Part shown: positions 51,967 through 61,175 of the stretch, piece after piece
Numbering within the stretch: position 1 is the stretch's first letter
How the letters are laid out: every line of letters begins with the position of its first letter
DNA from: CAZMBI01 sp964564675
GTDB lineage: Bacteria > Pseudomonadota > Alphaproteobacteria > Rickettsiales > UBA3002
Reading direction: 5' to 3'
NCBI GenBank assembly: GCA_964564675.1
Contig: CAZMBI010000007.1
Coordinates: forward strand, 1-64,000
DNA: 64,000 bases
The notes under the pieces: generated by a model
Databases searched by the model: none
Seen by the model: only the letters and a program-made list of their open reading frames with translations
What the model was told of the DNA's origin: nothing
Translations under genes and position numbers: made by a program

Positions 51967-52629
51967 GTGTTGGATACACAGCAAAAACTCGGAAATTCCC
52001 TGCTTAAGAACCTGATTGGACTGCGCGAAACCAAAGGGGAAATCCGCATTGAGGATGTCGGCGCCATTCTTCAGGGCATGGCCTCCAGCCTGCAAAGTGA
52101 AACCCAAGCCGACCAGTTTTTGCGTGAGGAAATCGAGCGGATGGCAGAGTATATTGTCAGCGCGCGTAATGAAATCATCGCCATGGTTCCCACCCCAGAG
52201 ACAGGAGCGCCGGAAAATATCAATGCCGCCAGTGAGGAGCTGGAAGAAGTCGTCAAAGCCACTGAGCAGGCGACCAATACAATTATGGATGCAGCGGATA
52301 AAATCCAGGATTCGGCAAGCGGCCTGAATGATACGGACGCCAGCGCTAAGATTATGGATGAAACCATGAAAATCTATGATGCCTGTTCGTTCCAAGACAT
52401 TACCGGCCAGCGGATTACGAAAGTTGTAAAAACCCTTGAGCAGGTGGAAGAGCGCGTCGTCACGCTGGTGCAGCTGTTTGGCGGCAAATTACCGGACGAG
52501 TATCAGGCCCCGGATGCGAATAAAAACCGGCGGAGCCGCCCGGACGAGGGATTAATGAGCGGTCCTCAGCGCGCCAATGAAGCGCCCAGCCAGGAAGAAA
52601 TCGACAAGCTGTTCGACAGCATCCGCTGA
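51967..52629 (+). CDS. cheZ: Protein phosphatase CheZ
   Basis: 220 residues from GTG 51967 (TTG 51970 is equally possible); AGGAGG precedes both. The protein is mostly long helices. It carries the CheZ catalytic signature D-A-C-S-F-Q-D-I-T-G-Q (near 139-149), with the Gln that positions water on phospho-CheY. The C-terminal QEEIDKLFDSIR resembles the CheY-binding peptide of E. coli CheZ. It dephosphorylates CheY-P and lies 22 nt after cheY. Confidence 0.92.
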   Translation: MLDTQQKLGNSLLKNLIGLRETKGEIRIEDVGAILQGMASSLQSETQADQFLREEIERMAEYIVSARNEIIAMVPTPETGAPENINAASEELEEVVKATEQATNTIMDAADKIQDSASGLNDTDASAKIMDETMKIYDACSFQDITGQRITKVVKTLEQVEERVVTLVQLFGGKLPDEYQAPDANKNRRSRPDEGLMSGPQRANEAPSQEEIDKLFDSIR

Positions 52630-52736
52630 GCGTGCGCTGAGAAATAGGCTGCGAATTTAGCAAAATGTTAACCTGGGTCGCCCTATGCTTGCAGCATATC
52701 CTAACGCAGATGGTCCGGACGTGATATAGTATTGCC

Positions 52737-54482
52737 ATGAACGCACCCAACAACAGCGCCGGCAGCGGCGGCATCGATACCGACAGCGTTACCAAGGAAC
52801 TGGCGCTTATCTGGGCCGGGCATCAGGCCGTCGGCCTTAAGGGTAAAATGGCGCTTTATACCTTAAAAGGTCAGGACCCCTGGCGAACGCAACACGAGAA
52901 TGTCTGCTTCTGGTTTGGCCCGGATGAAACCGATAAAGCCATCATCAAACTCAAAGAATATTATAATGACGGCGAATTGCCGAATACTCCCTTACTGCTT
53001 AATCCCATTGTGCATGAGGTCAGTGAGGACGGTAAGGAGGCCACCCCGCTGGGTACGGGCATTATGTGGAGCACGACTTTTGCGCTTGGTATTTATCGCC
53101 TGGATGATGAGGCAATTGACCGTATCGATGAGCTCGGCGTGTACTATTCCCCCTTCCAGCGCGTTGATAACCAGCGCGCCGGCTTAAAAATCCTGGCTTT
53201 CTCGAAGAAAAAAATAGAGCCGCTGGAAGATGGCCGCTCGCTGGAAACCAACAAGGCCTTTTACGATCTGGTCGGCATGGATGCCCCGCTTTATTACCCG
53301 TATTACCTGCTTTCCGGAGTCAAATACCTATCCCTACACGGCCTGTTTAATCACTCACATGTGGATTTGCTGGTTCCACCCGAAGACCAGCAGGATCTGA
53401 CAAAACTGGTCAAGCAAAAGTGGATGGACCCGCAACTGATTCTCGACGCCCGCTATTGCTGGGATTCTTATGACCGGATTCATTCGCTGTACAAGAAATG
53501 GGGGCGCGATCCGAATGATGTCAAACACAACAACCGTTTTTTCAATCTGTGCGCCCGTGATGTCATGCTGTTTGACGCCACCGGACCCATGCGCCAAGGC
53601 TCGGATGAAAGCTTTGAATTCCTGGTGCCGGGGCTGATTCCACGCGGGGCGATTACCGTAATCGCCGCCTCCGGAGGGTGCGGGAAAAGCTCGGTGGCCC
53701 ACGAGCTGTGCGTGGACTGTGCGATAGATTACACGCCTGAGGATACCAAACCCTTTTGGCTGGGCCAGCCGGTGAATGTGAACGTTGCCAAAGGGATTTG
53801 CGTATATTTCTCCGGGGAAGACGGGCCGGCCATTATTAACGCACGGGGTGAATTGTTCGACCCAGAACGCCGGGCGCTGCGCCTGCAGTTCCACCGCGCC
53901 GAGTTCGGCAGCGACGATACCACCTTCGCCGAATTCGTTACCTCCCGCCTGCGCAAGATGCCCGATATTCCGGTGATGGTGGTTGACCCGGCGCGGAAAT
54001 ATCTCTCCGGAGACGAAGAAGACTCACAGGTCGTCAGTGAATTTTTCTTTGCGCTGGAAGAGCTTGCCATGACGAAAAACTGCGCGGTCATCGTCGTGCA
54101 CCACCTGAAAAAAGGAGCCAAGCCGCAATCGATCCCGGAAGTGCTGGATGAATTGCGCGGCAGCCAGGTCTTTATTGACCGCGCGCGGGTGGTGCTGGGC
54201 ATGTTCCGCAACGGCATTCACACCCATGTCGGGCTGGCGAAAAATAATATCCCACCCTCGCTGGGCATGGTCACCGAAGAACGGGTGTTCGTGCGTAACC
54301 CGAAAACGCTACGTCTGATGTGGCTGCCGGGTGAAGACGGTGTGCGCCGCGATACGATGTCGCAGGAAGAGCTCGACCGTATTGAGTATGAATCCTTTAT
54401 GCAGCAGGTGGAGCGGGCCAAAAGCGGTGGCGCAATCGCCGCCGACGAGGTGGATGATTATATCCCGCCGAGCCAGCGGTGA
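52737..54482 (+). CDS. RepA-like AAA/RecA-fold ATPase
   Basis: 581 residues. An N-terminal domain of about 290 residues of no known family is followed by a RecA-like ATPase (AAA_25 type). This has Walker A at 311-319 (SGGCGKSS, K317), a sensor-like CVYFSGED, Walker B VMVVDPARKYLSG, VIVVHHLKKG and ELRGSQVFIDRAR. The layout resembles the hexameric RepA helicases of plasmids and phages. No origin, rep or par genes surround it, so it may be a chromosomal relict of a mobile element or a DNA-repair ATPase. Confidence 0.82.
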   Translation: MNAPNNSAGSGGIDTDSVTKELALIWAGHQAVGLKGKMALYTLKGQDPWRTQHENVCFWFGPDETDKAIIKLKEYYNDGELPNTPLLLNPIVHEVSEDGKEATPLGTGIMWSTTFALGIYRLDDEAIDRIDELGVYYSPFQRVDNQRAGLKILAFSKKKIEPLEDGRSLETNKAFYDLVGMDAPLYYPYYLLSGVKYLSLHGLFNHSHVDLLVPPEDQQDLTKLVKQKWMDPQLILDARYCWDSYDRIHSLYKKWGRDPNDVKHNNRFFNLCARDVMLFDATGPMRQGSDESFEFLVPGLIPRGAITVIAASGGCGKSSVAHELCVDCAIDYTPEDTKPFWLGQPVNVNVAKGICVYFSGEDGPAIINARGELFDPERRALRLQFHRAEFGSDDTTFAEFVTSRLRKMPDIPVMVVDPARKYLSGDEEDSQVVSEFFFALEELAMTKNCAVIVVHHLKKGAKPQSIPEVLDELRGSQVFIDRARVVLGMFRNGIHTHVGLAKNNIPPSLGMVTEERVFVRNPKTLRLMWLPGEDGVRRDTMSQEELDRIEYESFMQQVERAKSGGAIAADEVDDYIPPSQR

Positions 54483-54485
54483 TTA

Positions 54486-55031
54486 TTATTTCGCAGGGCT
54501 TTTTTCTACCTGCCTTCCATCGCTTGCAGTACCAGGCGTTAGCTCGCACAATTCCTCGATCGGCCTGCCATCAACTTTGAATTTCCCTTGCGTATCAATT
54601 CTTGAATATAAGGGGGCAGTAGGATCAGTCGTTGCCCTTTCCCCTGCTTCTAGTAAAGCCTTTATTGTCTGGTTTTCTTCGGGATTAAAAATAGCAGTTT
54701 TCCCATCCGGCGTTTTCATTATATCTCTATCAATGTTTTTCTCTTCCTTTAATTCTTGCATCGAATATTCAGGAATCGATTCTTCAGTGTTGCCTTTAGT
54801 ACAATCTGCCACGGCATAACCCAATTTACTTACCGGGTATCTAAGATTATCGTCCAACCACTTTAAACCGGTTTTAACCGATGGTTCAGCCCACTCGGTT
54901 TCATTATATATCTCTAACATATTACCAGCGTCATCTGTAAAAGAGTGTCGCGCAACACCACCCAATTTGCCTGCAATTTCACTTTCATAATCTATAGTCG
55001 ATTGCCCTTGCTCTGATTGCCCATCAGTCAT
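54486..55031 (-). CDS. Unknown acidic protein
   Basis: 181 residues from ATG 55031, which has GGAGG five nt upstream (an ATG four codons earlier lies inside this ribosome site and is less likely). Acidic and hydrophilic with no signal peptide or membrane segment. A conserved-looking centre reads WAEPSVKTGLKWLDDNLRYP. Two cysteines only. No recognised family. AT-richer than its neighbours. It follows the 671-codon unknown gene on the same strand after about 130 nt. Confidence 0.7.
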   Translation of the reverse strand: MTDGQSEQGQSTIDYESEIAGKLGGVARHSFTDDAGNMLEIYNETEWAEPSVKTGLKWLDDNLRYPVSKLGYAVADCTKGNTEESIPEYSMQELKEEKNIDRDIMKTPDGKTAIFNPEENQTIKALLEAGERATTDPTAPLYSRIDTQGKFKVDGRPIEELCELTPGTASDGRQVEKSPAK

Positions 55032-55160
55032 GGCGTCCTCCATTAATTAAGATTGTTTAATTAAGGATTATTTTATTGTGTGATGATGTCAGTTTGATGA
55101 CCGCAGCATGACATTTTGATGACGTTACCGGCAAATCCATTGCTCATGGGCGCTTATTGC

Positions 55161-57149
55161 CTAGTGAATCGACGCGCCAGGGGGGACTTCGAGGTTTTTA
55201 GAGAACTCCTCACGCAACGAGCGATCTTGCCAGTTAATCGGTGTCTGGGAATATTCAATGGGTGGATAGTGGCGGGTTTCCGTGTCTTTGTCGGCCTGTT
55301 TGCCATCCTGCAGTTGCACATCCGCCACCTTCGGCCGCGGCGTCTGGGGCAATTGCCGGGCAGACTCACGGATTTCTTCCTTTTGCGCTTTCAGTGCTTT
55401 GGCTTCCGCTCTTTCCTGTTCGCGTTCTTGCTGCTCTTCTCTTACCACGCTTGCCACCTTGCGGGGACTGGCAGGCTCCAGAACCTGTTCCCGGATATCG
55501 CTCAGCGCACCCTTAACCTCACCGGCCTTCAAAGCGGCGGCGCCGTCAATCAGGCGATAGATCGCCTTATCCATGGTCGGTTTATCCCAGCGCAGCGCCG
55601 TTTCGGCTTTGGCGATCATATACGGGGTATAGCTGATCGATGCATTGACCCAGTCATGAACATATTCCTGTTGCGCTTTCGAAGTGGCCAGTCCCAGCCG
55701 TTGCAAGTTCTTAATTGTGCGGCGGCCGGCCTCATAACATTGCTTACCGTTCCAGTCGAGCATCTTATCCAGCACGCCGGCGCTAGCCTTGGGGCCATGC
55801 GGATAGAAATCTTTATTGAAGCTGGTGTTAGGCAGTACACGTCCGTTTAACGTAACCTGGCCGCCTTTACGCACCTGCTCATGGTGATCGAAATAATTAT
55901 AATGAACACCGTCCGGCCCCATCACCAGGCCGCTGTTACGACGCTGCGCGAGATCGGAATAATCAGGCGCCAAGTGATATCCTACCCCTTTATATTTCGC
56001 CTGAGGCACCCGGAACATCCAGAAAAACGGGACGGCCGGCGTCATATAGATAGTTGCTTTGATAGCGCTTTTGGTAATGTAGCGGAAACTGTAAGCGGCG
56101 GCATCGAGAACGGCATGGAACGGATCGCCCGGAATATGTGGAGACGGTAACGCTCCTTCTTTGCGGAAATCGTCAATAGTATCCGCCACCTCTTCATACA
56201 TATCACGATACATTAGTGTATACCAGTTATAGCCCGTAAAGCGCAGCTGAAAGTCAAGCGCCAGGGACGGAGTGAAGCTACCGATGATCTGCCCTTCTTT
56301 ATTGACCTGCCAGCCGGCGCGCACCCGGTCGGATAAAAATTTAAAGCCCGGCGTAAAACGGTTGATCGCCTGACGTTGCCAGCGCATCTGATATACATAA
56401 GGTAATGCGGCGGCCCAGTCCTCACCCTGGTTTTTGGTCAGAATTTTCCAGGCCTGTTTGCCTACCGCCTTAGCGAATTGCCGGGTGTCGAAATAACCGT
56501 CTTTATACCAGCTGTTGGTGATATTGGGATCGAGGCTGTTCGCAATCTGACGACCCCAGGCATCCCCCGTGCTGCCCATGGCGAAATCAAATGTTATGGC
56601 AACGATTTCATGGCCCAGACTCCGACCCGAACCTGACGGATTGGTCAATGTTTTCTGATAGCCTTCGTAAAAACTTTTTGGCCGAAAGCGCACTACATCG
56701 TTGGCCAGCAGGTTTTTATTGATATGCGGGTTAGCGATCGGCATCGCGCGCACAAAGCTTTTTATCGGCGGAGCGGCTATCCGATCAAACGCACGCGCGA
56801 CATAGCGCAGCGGATAATGGGTGAGGTCTTTCGTGGTCAGCGCCAGCTCTGGATGATAACCCGGTAACTGCTTACGGATCGCCGCCTGCCCCATCGCATA
56901 AAATGTGGCCCCCATGATACCGCGCGAGAACAGGCGAACCAGAATCCGGTTAGCAGTGTAACTGGTCCAGTTCGGCTTTTTGACGATATCGTCGCTAATA
57001 TCCTCATAGCCTGAGCCGAAGAGAAATTCACCGTAGGATTCCCGGTTCTCGCGTTCAGCCTCCGGACTGCGCGAACCCTTCTCATATCGTAAAAACGCCG
57101 AAAACGGATTCCGGTCTTCTTCACGTGTTATGTCGTCATCATCTGCCAT
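55161..57149 (-). CDS. Large unknown protein with basic central region
   Basis: 662 residues from ATG 57149 (671 from GTG 57176; neither start has a good ribosome site). No family recognised. The acidic N-terminus (ADDDDITREEDRN) is followed by aromatic and basic segments with possible membrane-associating stretches (SRGIMGATFYAMGQAAI near 80; ATIYMTPAVPFFWMF near 350). A long charged coiled coil near 560-610 (REEQQEREQERAEAKAL) precedes a disordered Pro-rich tail. No export signal. It could be a secreted effector or structural protein, but this is guesswork. Confidence 0.75.
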   Translation of the reverse strand: MADDDDITREEDRNPFSAFLRYEKGSRSPEAERENRESYGEFLFGSGYEDISDDIVKKPNWTSYTANRILVRLFSRGIMGATFYAMGQAAIRKQLPGYHPELALTTKDLTHYPLRYVARAFDRIAAPPIKSFVRAMPIANPHINKNLLANDVVRFRPKSFYEGYQKTLTNPSGSGRSLGHEIVAITFDFAMGSTGDAWGRQIANSLDPNITNSWYKDGYFDTRQFAKAVGKQAWKILTKNQGEDWAAALPYVYQMRWQRQAINRFTPGFKFLSDRVRAGWQVNKEGQIIGSFTPSLALDFQLRFTGYNWYTLMYRDMYEEVADTIDDFRKEGALPSPHIPGDPFHAVLDAAAYSFRYITKSAIKATIYMTPAVPFFWMFRVPQAKYKGVGYHLAPDYSDLAQRRNSGLVMGPDGVHYNYFDHHEQVRKGGQVTLNGRVLPNTSFNKDFYPHGPKASAGVLDKMLDWNGKQCYEAGRRTIKNLQRLGLATSKAQQEYVHDWVNASISYTPYMIAKAETALRWDKPTMDKAIYRLIDGAAALKAGEVKGALSDIREQVLEPASPRKVASVVREEQQEREQERAEAKALKAQKEEIRESARQLPQTPRPKVADVQLQDGKQADKDTETRHYPPIEYSQTPINWQDRSLREEFSKNLEVPPGASIH

Positions 57150-57278
57150 GTCATATAGCTCGGTTGGCAGGCGCACGCCATCATGCGCACACTTTTCGCC
57201 TTACATACTGTTATATCACGATATTGAGAGGCGAATTGTGAAGCTTTTATGACAAGCTTTTGCAGAAAAACCGAACGG

Positions 57279-57938
57279 TTAGAAGGGAATACGGATAAAG
57301 GCTTCCAGATTATGGCCGTCATAGCTGTACTCCATCGACTGGCCGGCGGTGGTGGAAAAATTAGGATCAGCGGTGCCAAAATAACGGTAACCCACACCAA
57401 TCAATGCGTTTTTTAGGCGCTCAGACGACAGTTTATAAGCCACGCCAGCCATGCCCTGATAGGCCAGCGCAGTATCCTCATCGGCGACATTAATGGTGAG
57501 GCTGTCAAATTTGTGTTGTGCAACACCCAACCCTGCGCCCAGATACGGCAGCCACTCGGAACCCGTATCAAAGTCATAATAGCCGTTGACCATGCCAACA
57601 TATGATTCAATGCTGCCGCCGACGCCCTCAGGAGCGATTGTACCGCCATCGAGCTCATCGAAATCGCTTTCACGGTACATTATTTCCAGCTCCAGGCGCG
57701 TCTGACTGAGCCGACCTTCCATCTGCGGCGAATAACCCACAGATAACCCGACGGCGTATTCCAGATCATGCTCCAGATCGCCAACATCGGTGCCGCCGAT
57801 GTCAAGCTGCGTATCCTGCATAAAACTGAGTTCGCCATGTGCCCCGATATAAAACGGTGACTGAGTGTTTGCCGAAGCACTCGCTGCGTGAGCCATATAT
57901 ACTAAAACGGCCGTTATGACCAACACTGATTGATACAC
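57279..57938 (-). CDS. Outer-membrane beta-barrel protein (paralogue 2)
   Basis: About 219 residues if started at GTG 57938, which follows CAGGG at good spacing and gives a signal peptide (VLVITAVLVYMAHAASA). Alternating beta strands (PFYIGAHGELSFM, LPYLGAGLGVAQHKF, YQGMAGVAYKLS, IGVGYRYF) end in the C-terminal Phe needed by the BAM machinery (AFIRIPF). Eight-stranded OmpA/Omp25-like barrel. About 37 nt after the stop of its paralogue. Confidence 0.87.
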   Translation of the reverse strand: MYQSVLVITAVLVYMAHAASASANTQSPFYIGAHGELSFMQDTQLDIGGTDVGDLEHDLEYAVGLSVGYSPQMEGRLSQTRLELEIMYRESDFDELDGGTIAPEGVGGSIESYVGMVNGYYDFDTGSEWLPYLGAGLGVAQHKFDSLTINVADEDTALAYQGMAGVAYKLSSERLKNALIGVGYRYFGTADPNFSTTAGQSMEYSYDGHNLEAFIRIPF

Positions 57939-57975
57939 GAATATACCCTGATGCCGTAGTGTGAAGCGTATGTGA

Positions 57976-58650
57976 TTAGAAGCGGAAACGGGCGTTAAGC
58001 TCGAGATTATGGGAATCATAATCATGCTCCAGCGAACCGCCAGCCTGGGTATCGAATTCCGGATCTAATGTGGCGAAGTAGCGATAGCCAATGCCCCAAT
58101 CGGTGTTGGGAATGCTTTGCGGTGAATAATACAACCCCAGCATACCCTGGTAGGAAAAGACGGTATCATCATTATCCACACCAACCGCCGCACTGTCGAA
58201 ATCCCAGAATGTGGCACCAAGCCCCGCCCCAACATAGGGCGTCAGCTGGCTGTTATTATGAAAGTCATAAAACGCGTTGGCCATGAGCGAACTGCCAGAT
58301 AGGTCGCCATTGAGGCTGATACTGGCCGGCACGCCACCGACCGAGCCGTTGAGCGAATCAAAATCTTGCGAGCGGTAGGTATATTCCAACTCGAAGCGCG
58401 CGTTATCGAGTGCGGAACCCGAGCGATAGGGACGGTATCCGATGGAGCCGCCGACGCCATAACCTTCCTTAAACCCGACTTCAACACCGCTTAAGCCATC
58501 GCCCTCAACATCAACATCGGGGATATAAGCCAGCTGACCGTGCAGCCCGACATACCAATTGGGCCAATTGTCCTGGTACTGGTTGGCCAAGGCGGTGGCA
58601 GGAAGGACAAGAGAAATAGCATAAATCAGAACATATTTGATCGTAGACAT
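57976..58650 (-). CDS. Outer-membrane beta-barrel protein (paralogue 1)
   Basis: 224 residues from ATG 58650, which has AAGGAG seven nt upstream. A signal peptide ends at ALA. The barrel strands (WYVGLHGQLAYIPDV, GVGGSIGYRPYRS, LTPYVGAGLGATFWDF, YQGMLGLYY, GIGYRYFATLDPEFD) and the terminal NARFRF match the downstream paralogue. This is a tandem duplication of an OmpA-like small porin or adhesin. Confidence 0.9.
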   Translation of the reverse strand: MSTIKYVLIYAISLVLPATALANQYQDNWPNWYVGLHGQLAYIPDVDVEGDGLSGVEVGFKEGYGVGGSIGYRPYRSGSALDNARFELEYTYRSQDFDSLNGSVGGVPASISLNGDLSGSSLMANAFYDFHNNSQLTPYVGAGLGATFWDFDSAAVGVDNDDTVFSYQGMLGLYYSPQSIPNTDWGIGYRYFATLDPEFDTQAGGSLEHDYDSHNLELNARFRF

Positions 58651-58792
58651 CGGATCGCTCCTTATTTTTTGTGCTTTTCTCATTTATGCGGATTCGGGCC
58701 GGCTTTTGCAATTGCTATTGGTGCCGGCTATCGCTTATAACCCTTTTTATCCCCAACTGTGGGATTTTGACCATGGAAATATCAGGATATGA

Positions 58793-58880
58793 GCCCTCGT
58801 GGCGGAATTTGGTAGACGCTGCGGACTTAAAATCCGTTTCCCGTAAGGGAGTGCCGGTTCGAGTCCGGCCGAGGGCACCA
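58793..58880 (+). tRNA. tRNA-Leu(TAA)
   Basis: Acceptor GCCCTCG/CGAGGGC with discriminator A and encoded CCA (58878-58880). The anticodon stem GCGGA/TCCGT encloses the loop CTTAAAA, giving anticodon TAA. A long variable arm (TTTCCCGTAAGGGAG), diagnostic of leucine or serine class II tRNAs, precedes the T-arm CCGGTTCGAGTCCGG. All standard features are present. Confidence 0.95.
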
Positions 58881-58951
58881 CGCCTCGCTCTTCACGCTAC
58901 GCCCAGCGCAGCCCGTGTGGGCGAAAGCGGGCGCTGCGGCGTCATCTGTTT

Positions 58952-60529
58952 TTATTGCTCGAATAGGGCGCGCAGTGTATGCGACAGATCATGTTGGCGG
59001 AACGGTTTGCGCAGCAGCCGCACATGCTGGGCCAGTGTGCCCTCTTCCAGCACATCCTGATCGGCATAACCGGTATTCAACACGATTTTTAAGTCCGGAT
59101 ATAACGCGAGGGCTTTTTCCGCCAGTTTGGGGCCATTCAGCCCGCCAGCCAGCATGACATCCGACAGCAGCGCATCCACCGTGTGCGCCTGCAGCATATC
59201 CAGCGCCCGTTCTCCCGATTCACAGGACAGCACCTGATAGCCGAGCTGTTCCACCATTTGCGTGGTCATATGCCGCACCTCTGCCTCGTCCTCGACTACC
59301 AGCACCGTTTTAAGGCGAGGATTCATCTCCAGCCGTCGATATTCCTCATGCGACCTGTAGACCTTGTCGGCTTCCAGCTCGCCATGGGTGCGCGGAAAAT
59401 ACAGCCGGACCGTTGTGCCCTTGCCGACTTCGCTGTCGAGATGAATATAGCCCTGGCTTTGCTTGATAAAGCCATAAACCATGCTCAAGCCCATACCGGT
59501 GCCTTTGCCAAGCCCTTTGGTGGAAAAAAACGGCTCGAACACCTTGTCGATATGTTCCTGCGCTATCCCCTGACCGGTATCGATAATCGACAGCATCACA
59601 TAATCGCCGGGCACTATGGTTTTCACCGGTTGTTCGTGCAACGAATCCTGTTTAATATTTAGCGTGCGTAACACCAGCGAACCGCCCTCTGGCATGGCAT
59701 CGCGCGCATTGACCGACAAATTCAGAATCGCATTTTGCAATTGCAACGAATCGGCCTCAATCGGCCATAAATCGGAAGAAAAATCTGTTATAATCTCAAT
59801 ATTCGGGCCAAGCGTACGCTTCATCAGCGCTGAGAGATAAAACACCATGTCGTTAAGCTGCAGCACCTCCACCTTGAAGGTCTGCTTACGCGCAAACCCG
59901 AGCAATTGATCGATGAGGGAGGCGCCCTGCTCCGCCGCGTGGATACAGGGCTGCACACGCGCGCGGAGTGGATCGTCAGTGGGCAGATGTTCCATCAACA
60001 AATCCAGATTGCCCAGCATGACAGCCAGAAGATTATTAAAATCATGGGCGATGCCGGAAGTCAGGTGGCCGATGGCCTCCATTTTCTGAAGCTGGCGCAA
60101 CTGTCTGCGCTCCTCTTCCGCCCGCTTTTGTTCTGTAGAGTCCTGAATAATAATGACAAAAGCGTGCTCACCTGCTTCGCCGGTGGCCCCGACGGCCAGA
60201 TCCATCGGAAACATCGACCCGTCTTTGCGCCGACCCGATACTTCGCGGCCAATCCCGGTAATTTTGGGTTCTTCAGAACGCAAATAATTGTCGATATAGC
60301 AATCATGCGCGCTATGATAAAGCTCTGGCATCAGCATGCTAACATTGCAGCCGACCACCTCATCTGCACGATATCCGAACAAATATTGGCAGGCACGGTT
60401 ATAGGACTGCACAATTCCATTATGATTGATCGTGATGACTCCGTCGACAATCGTATCCAGCAACGTGTTGAGCAGATCCTGCAAGCCCTCACACCGCTGA
60501 ATGCTCTGCGTTTGAGAAGAGCCCTCCAT
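58952..60529 (-). CDS. Hybrid PAS histidine kinase with FixL-like PAS
   Basis: 525 residues from ATG 60529, one base after the response-regulator stop. A PAS domain (about 15-130) matches the FixL heme-PAS family: MLMPELYHSAHDCYIDNYL then GIGREVSGRRKDG. His75 and Arg95 sit exactly 20 apart, as H200 and R220 in Bradyrhizobium FixL. FixL's R206 and H214 are replaced by Asn and Lys. Next come the HisKA H162 box (GIAHDFNNLL), the HATPase (NLSVNARDAM, IIDTGQGI, GKGTGMGLSMVYGF) and a C-terminal receiver (VVEDEAEVRH, LLSDVML, RKPF). No membrane helix, so a cytosolic sensor. Confidence 0.9.
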   Translation of the reverse strand: MEGSSQTQSIQRCEGLQDLLNTLLDTIVDGVITINHNGIVQSYNRACQYLFGYRADEVVGCNVSMLMPELYHSAHDCYIDNYLRSEEPKITGIGREVSGRRKDGSMFPMDLAVGATGEAGEHAFVIIIQDSTEQKRAEEERRQLRQLQKMEAIGHLTSGIAHDFNNLLAVMLGNLDLLMEHLPTDDPLRARVQPCIHAAEQGASLIDQLLGFARKQTFKVEVLQLNDMVFYLSALMKRTLGPNIEIITDFSSDLWPIEADSLQLQNAILNLSVNARDAMPEGGSLVLRTLNIKQDSLHEQPVKTIVPGDYVMLSIIDTGQGIAQEHIDKVFEPFFSTKGLGKGTGMGLSMVYGFIKQSQGYIHLDSEVGKGTTVRLYFPRTHGELEADKVYRSHEEYRRLEMNPRLKTVLVVEDEAEVRHMTTQMVEQLGYQVLSCESGERALDMLQAHTVDALLSDVMLAGGLNGPKLAEKALALYPDLKIVLNTGYADQDVLEEGTLAQHVRLLRKPFRQHDLSHTLRALFEQ

Positions 60530-60530
60530 A

Positions 60531-60929
60531 TCAGGCCAATTGCCGCGCGCCGCCCGAGGCCTGGTTTTTGACTTGTGTAAACAGTTCACGCAGTTGCTTG
60601 ACCCGCATCGGCTTGGCAAAATTGGCAATCACATGCAGCCCCAAGGCCTTACCCATGCGTTCGGCCATCTCGCGGCTTTCAGCGTAGCTGCCGCTGAGAA
60701 TGGCGATTTGCGCCGCTGAATAGGTCTGAGATAAATATTGCATCACCTCCAGGCCGTCTATATCGGGCATCAATAAATCCATGATGATGAGATCGGGTTG
60801 GAATTCGCTGTGGTGAGATTCGATTTCTCGCGGCGTGGACGCATGCCTTGTATCAAAACCTTCCAACTCCGCCACTTCCTTTACCATATTCGCGAGATGG
60901 GCTTCATCTTCGATAATCAAAGCCTTCAT
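60531..60929 (-). CDS. Single-domain response regulator
   Basis: 132 residues, receiver only. Acidic E7-D8, phospho-acceptor D51 (LIIMDLLMPD), Ser in ILSGSY and Lys in FAKP. It has no DNA-binding or enzymatic output domain, so it acts by protein contact or as a phosphate sink or relay for the hybrid kinase encoded one base downstream. This is not a FixJ. Confidence 0.92.
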   Translation of the reverse strand: MKALIIEDEAHLANMVKEVAELEGFDTRHASTPREIESHHSEFQPDLIIMDLLMPDIDGLEVMQYLSQTYSAAQIAILSGSYAESREMAERMGKALGLHVIANFAKPMRVKQLRELFTQVKNQASGGARQLA

Positions 60930-60967
60930 GCACCCCCCCTTATATTTATATATATATTGTATAATTC

Positions 60968-60995
60968 ATATTAATAATAGATCGTGTGCTGTCAA
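60968..60995 (-). promoter_or_regulatory. Strong sigma-70-like promoter for the response regulator-kinase operon
   Basis: On the minus strand: perfect TTGACA (60995-60990), a 16-nt spacer and TAATAT (60973-60968), within very AT-rich DNA. The predicted start is about 30 nt upstream of the regulator ATG at 60929. Confidence 0.6.
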
Positions 60996-61175
60996 GAAAG
61001 ATAAGGAAAGGCTTTACTAACAATTTTATTAACTTAGATTGCTAACTCCTAATAAACTGATTTATTTTCTTTTATTTTTATTATGTATCATATCGGAACA
61101 TGTGCGCGTACTAGACAGTCCCGCAGGCTTCTGCTATGGCCTAGCATTTACAAAACTGCAGGAGTATTGTCAGCC

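Noticed and set aside
52737..54482. Plasmid replication origin around the RepA-like ATPase
   Set aside because: No iterons, par genes or AT-rich origin seen; surrounding genes are chromosomal (cheYZ, tsaE-amgK-murU).
58671..59060. Plus-strand ORF running through the tRNA-Leu gene
   Set aside because: It is the translation of a tRNA and the antisense of the kinase; coding is implausible.
58952..60929. FixL-FixJ pair
   Set aside because: The regulator has only a receiver domain and the kinase is a hybrid; only the PAS resembles FixL.
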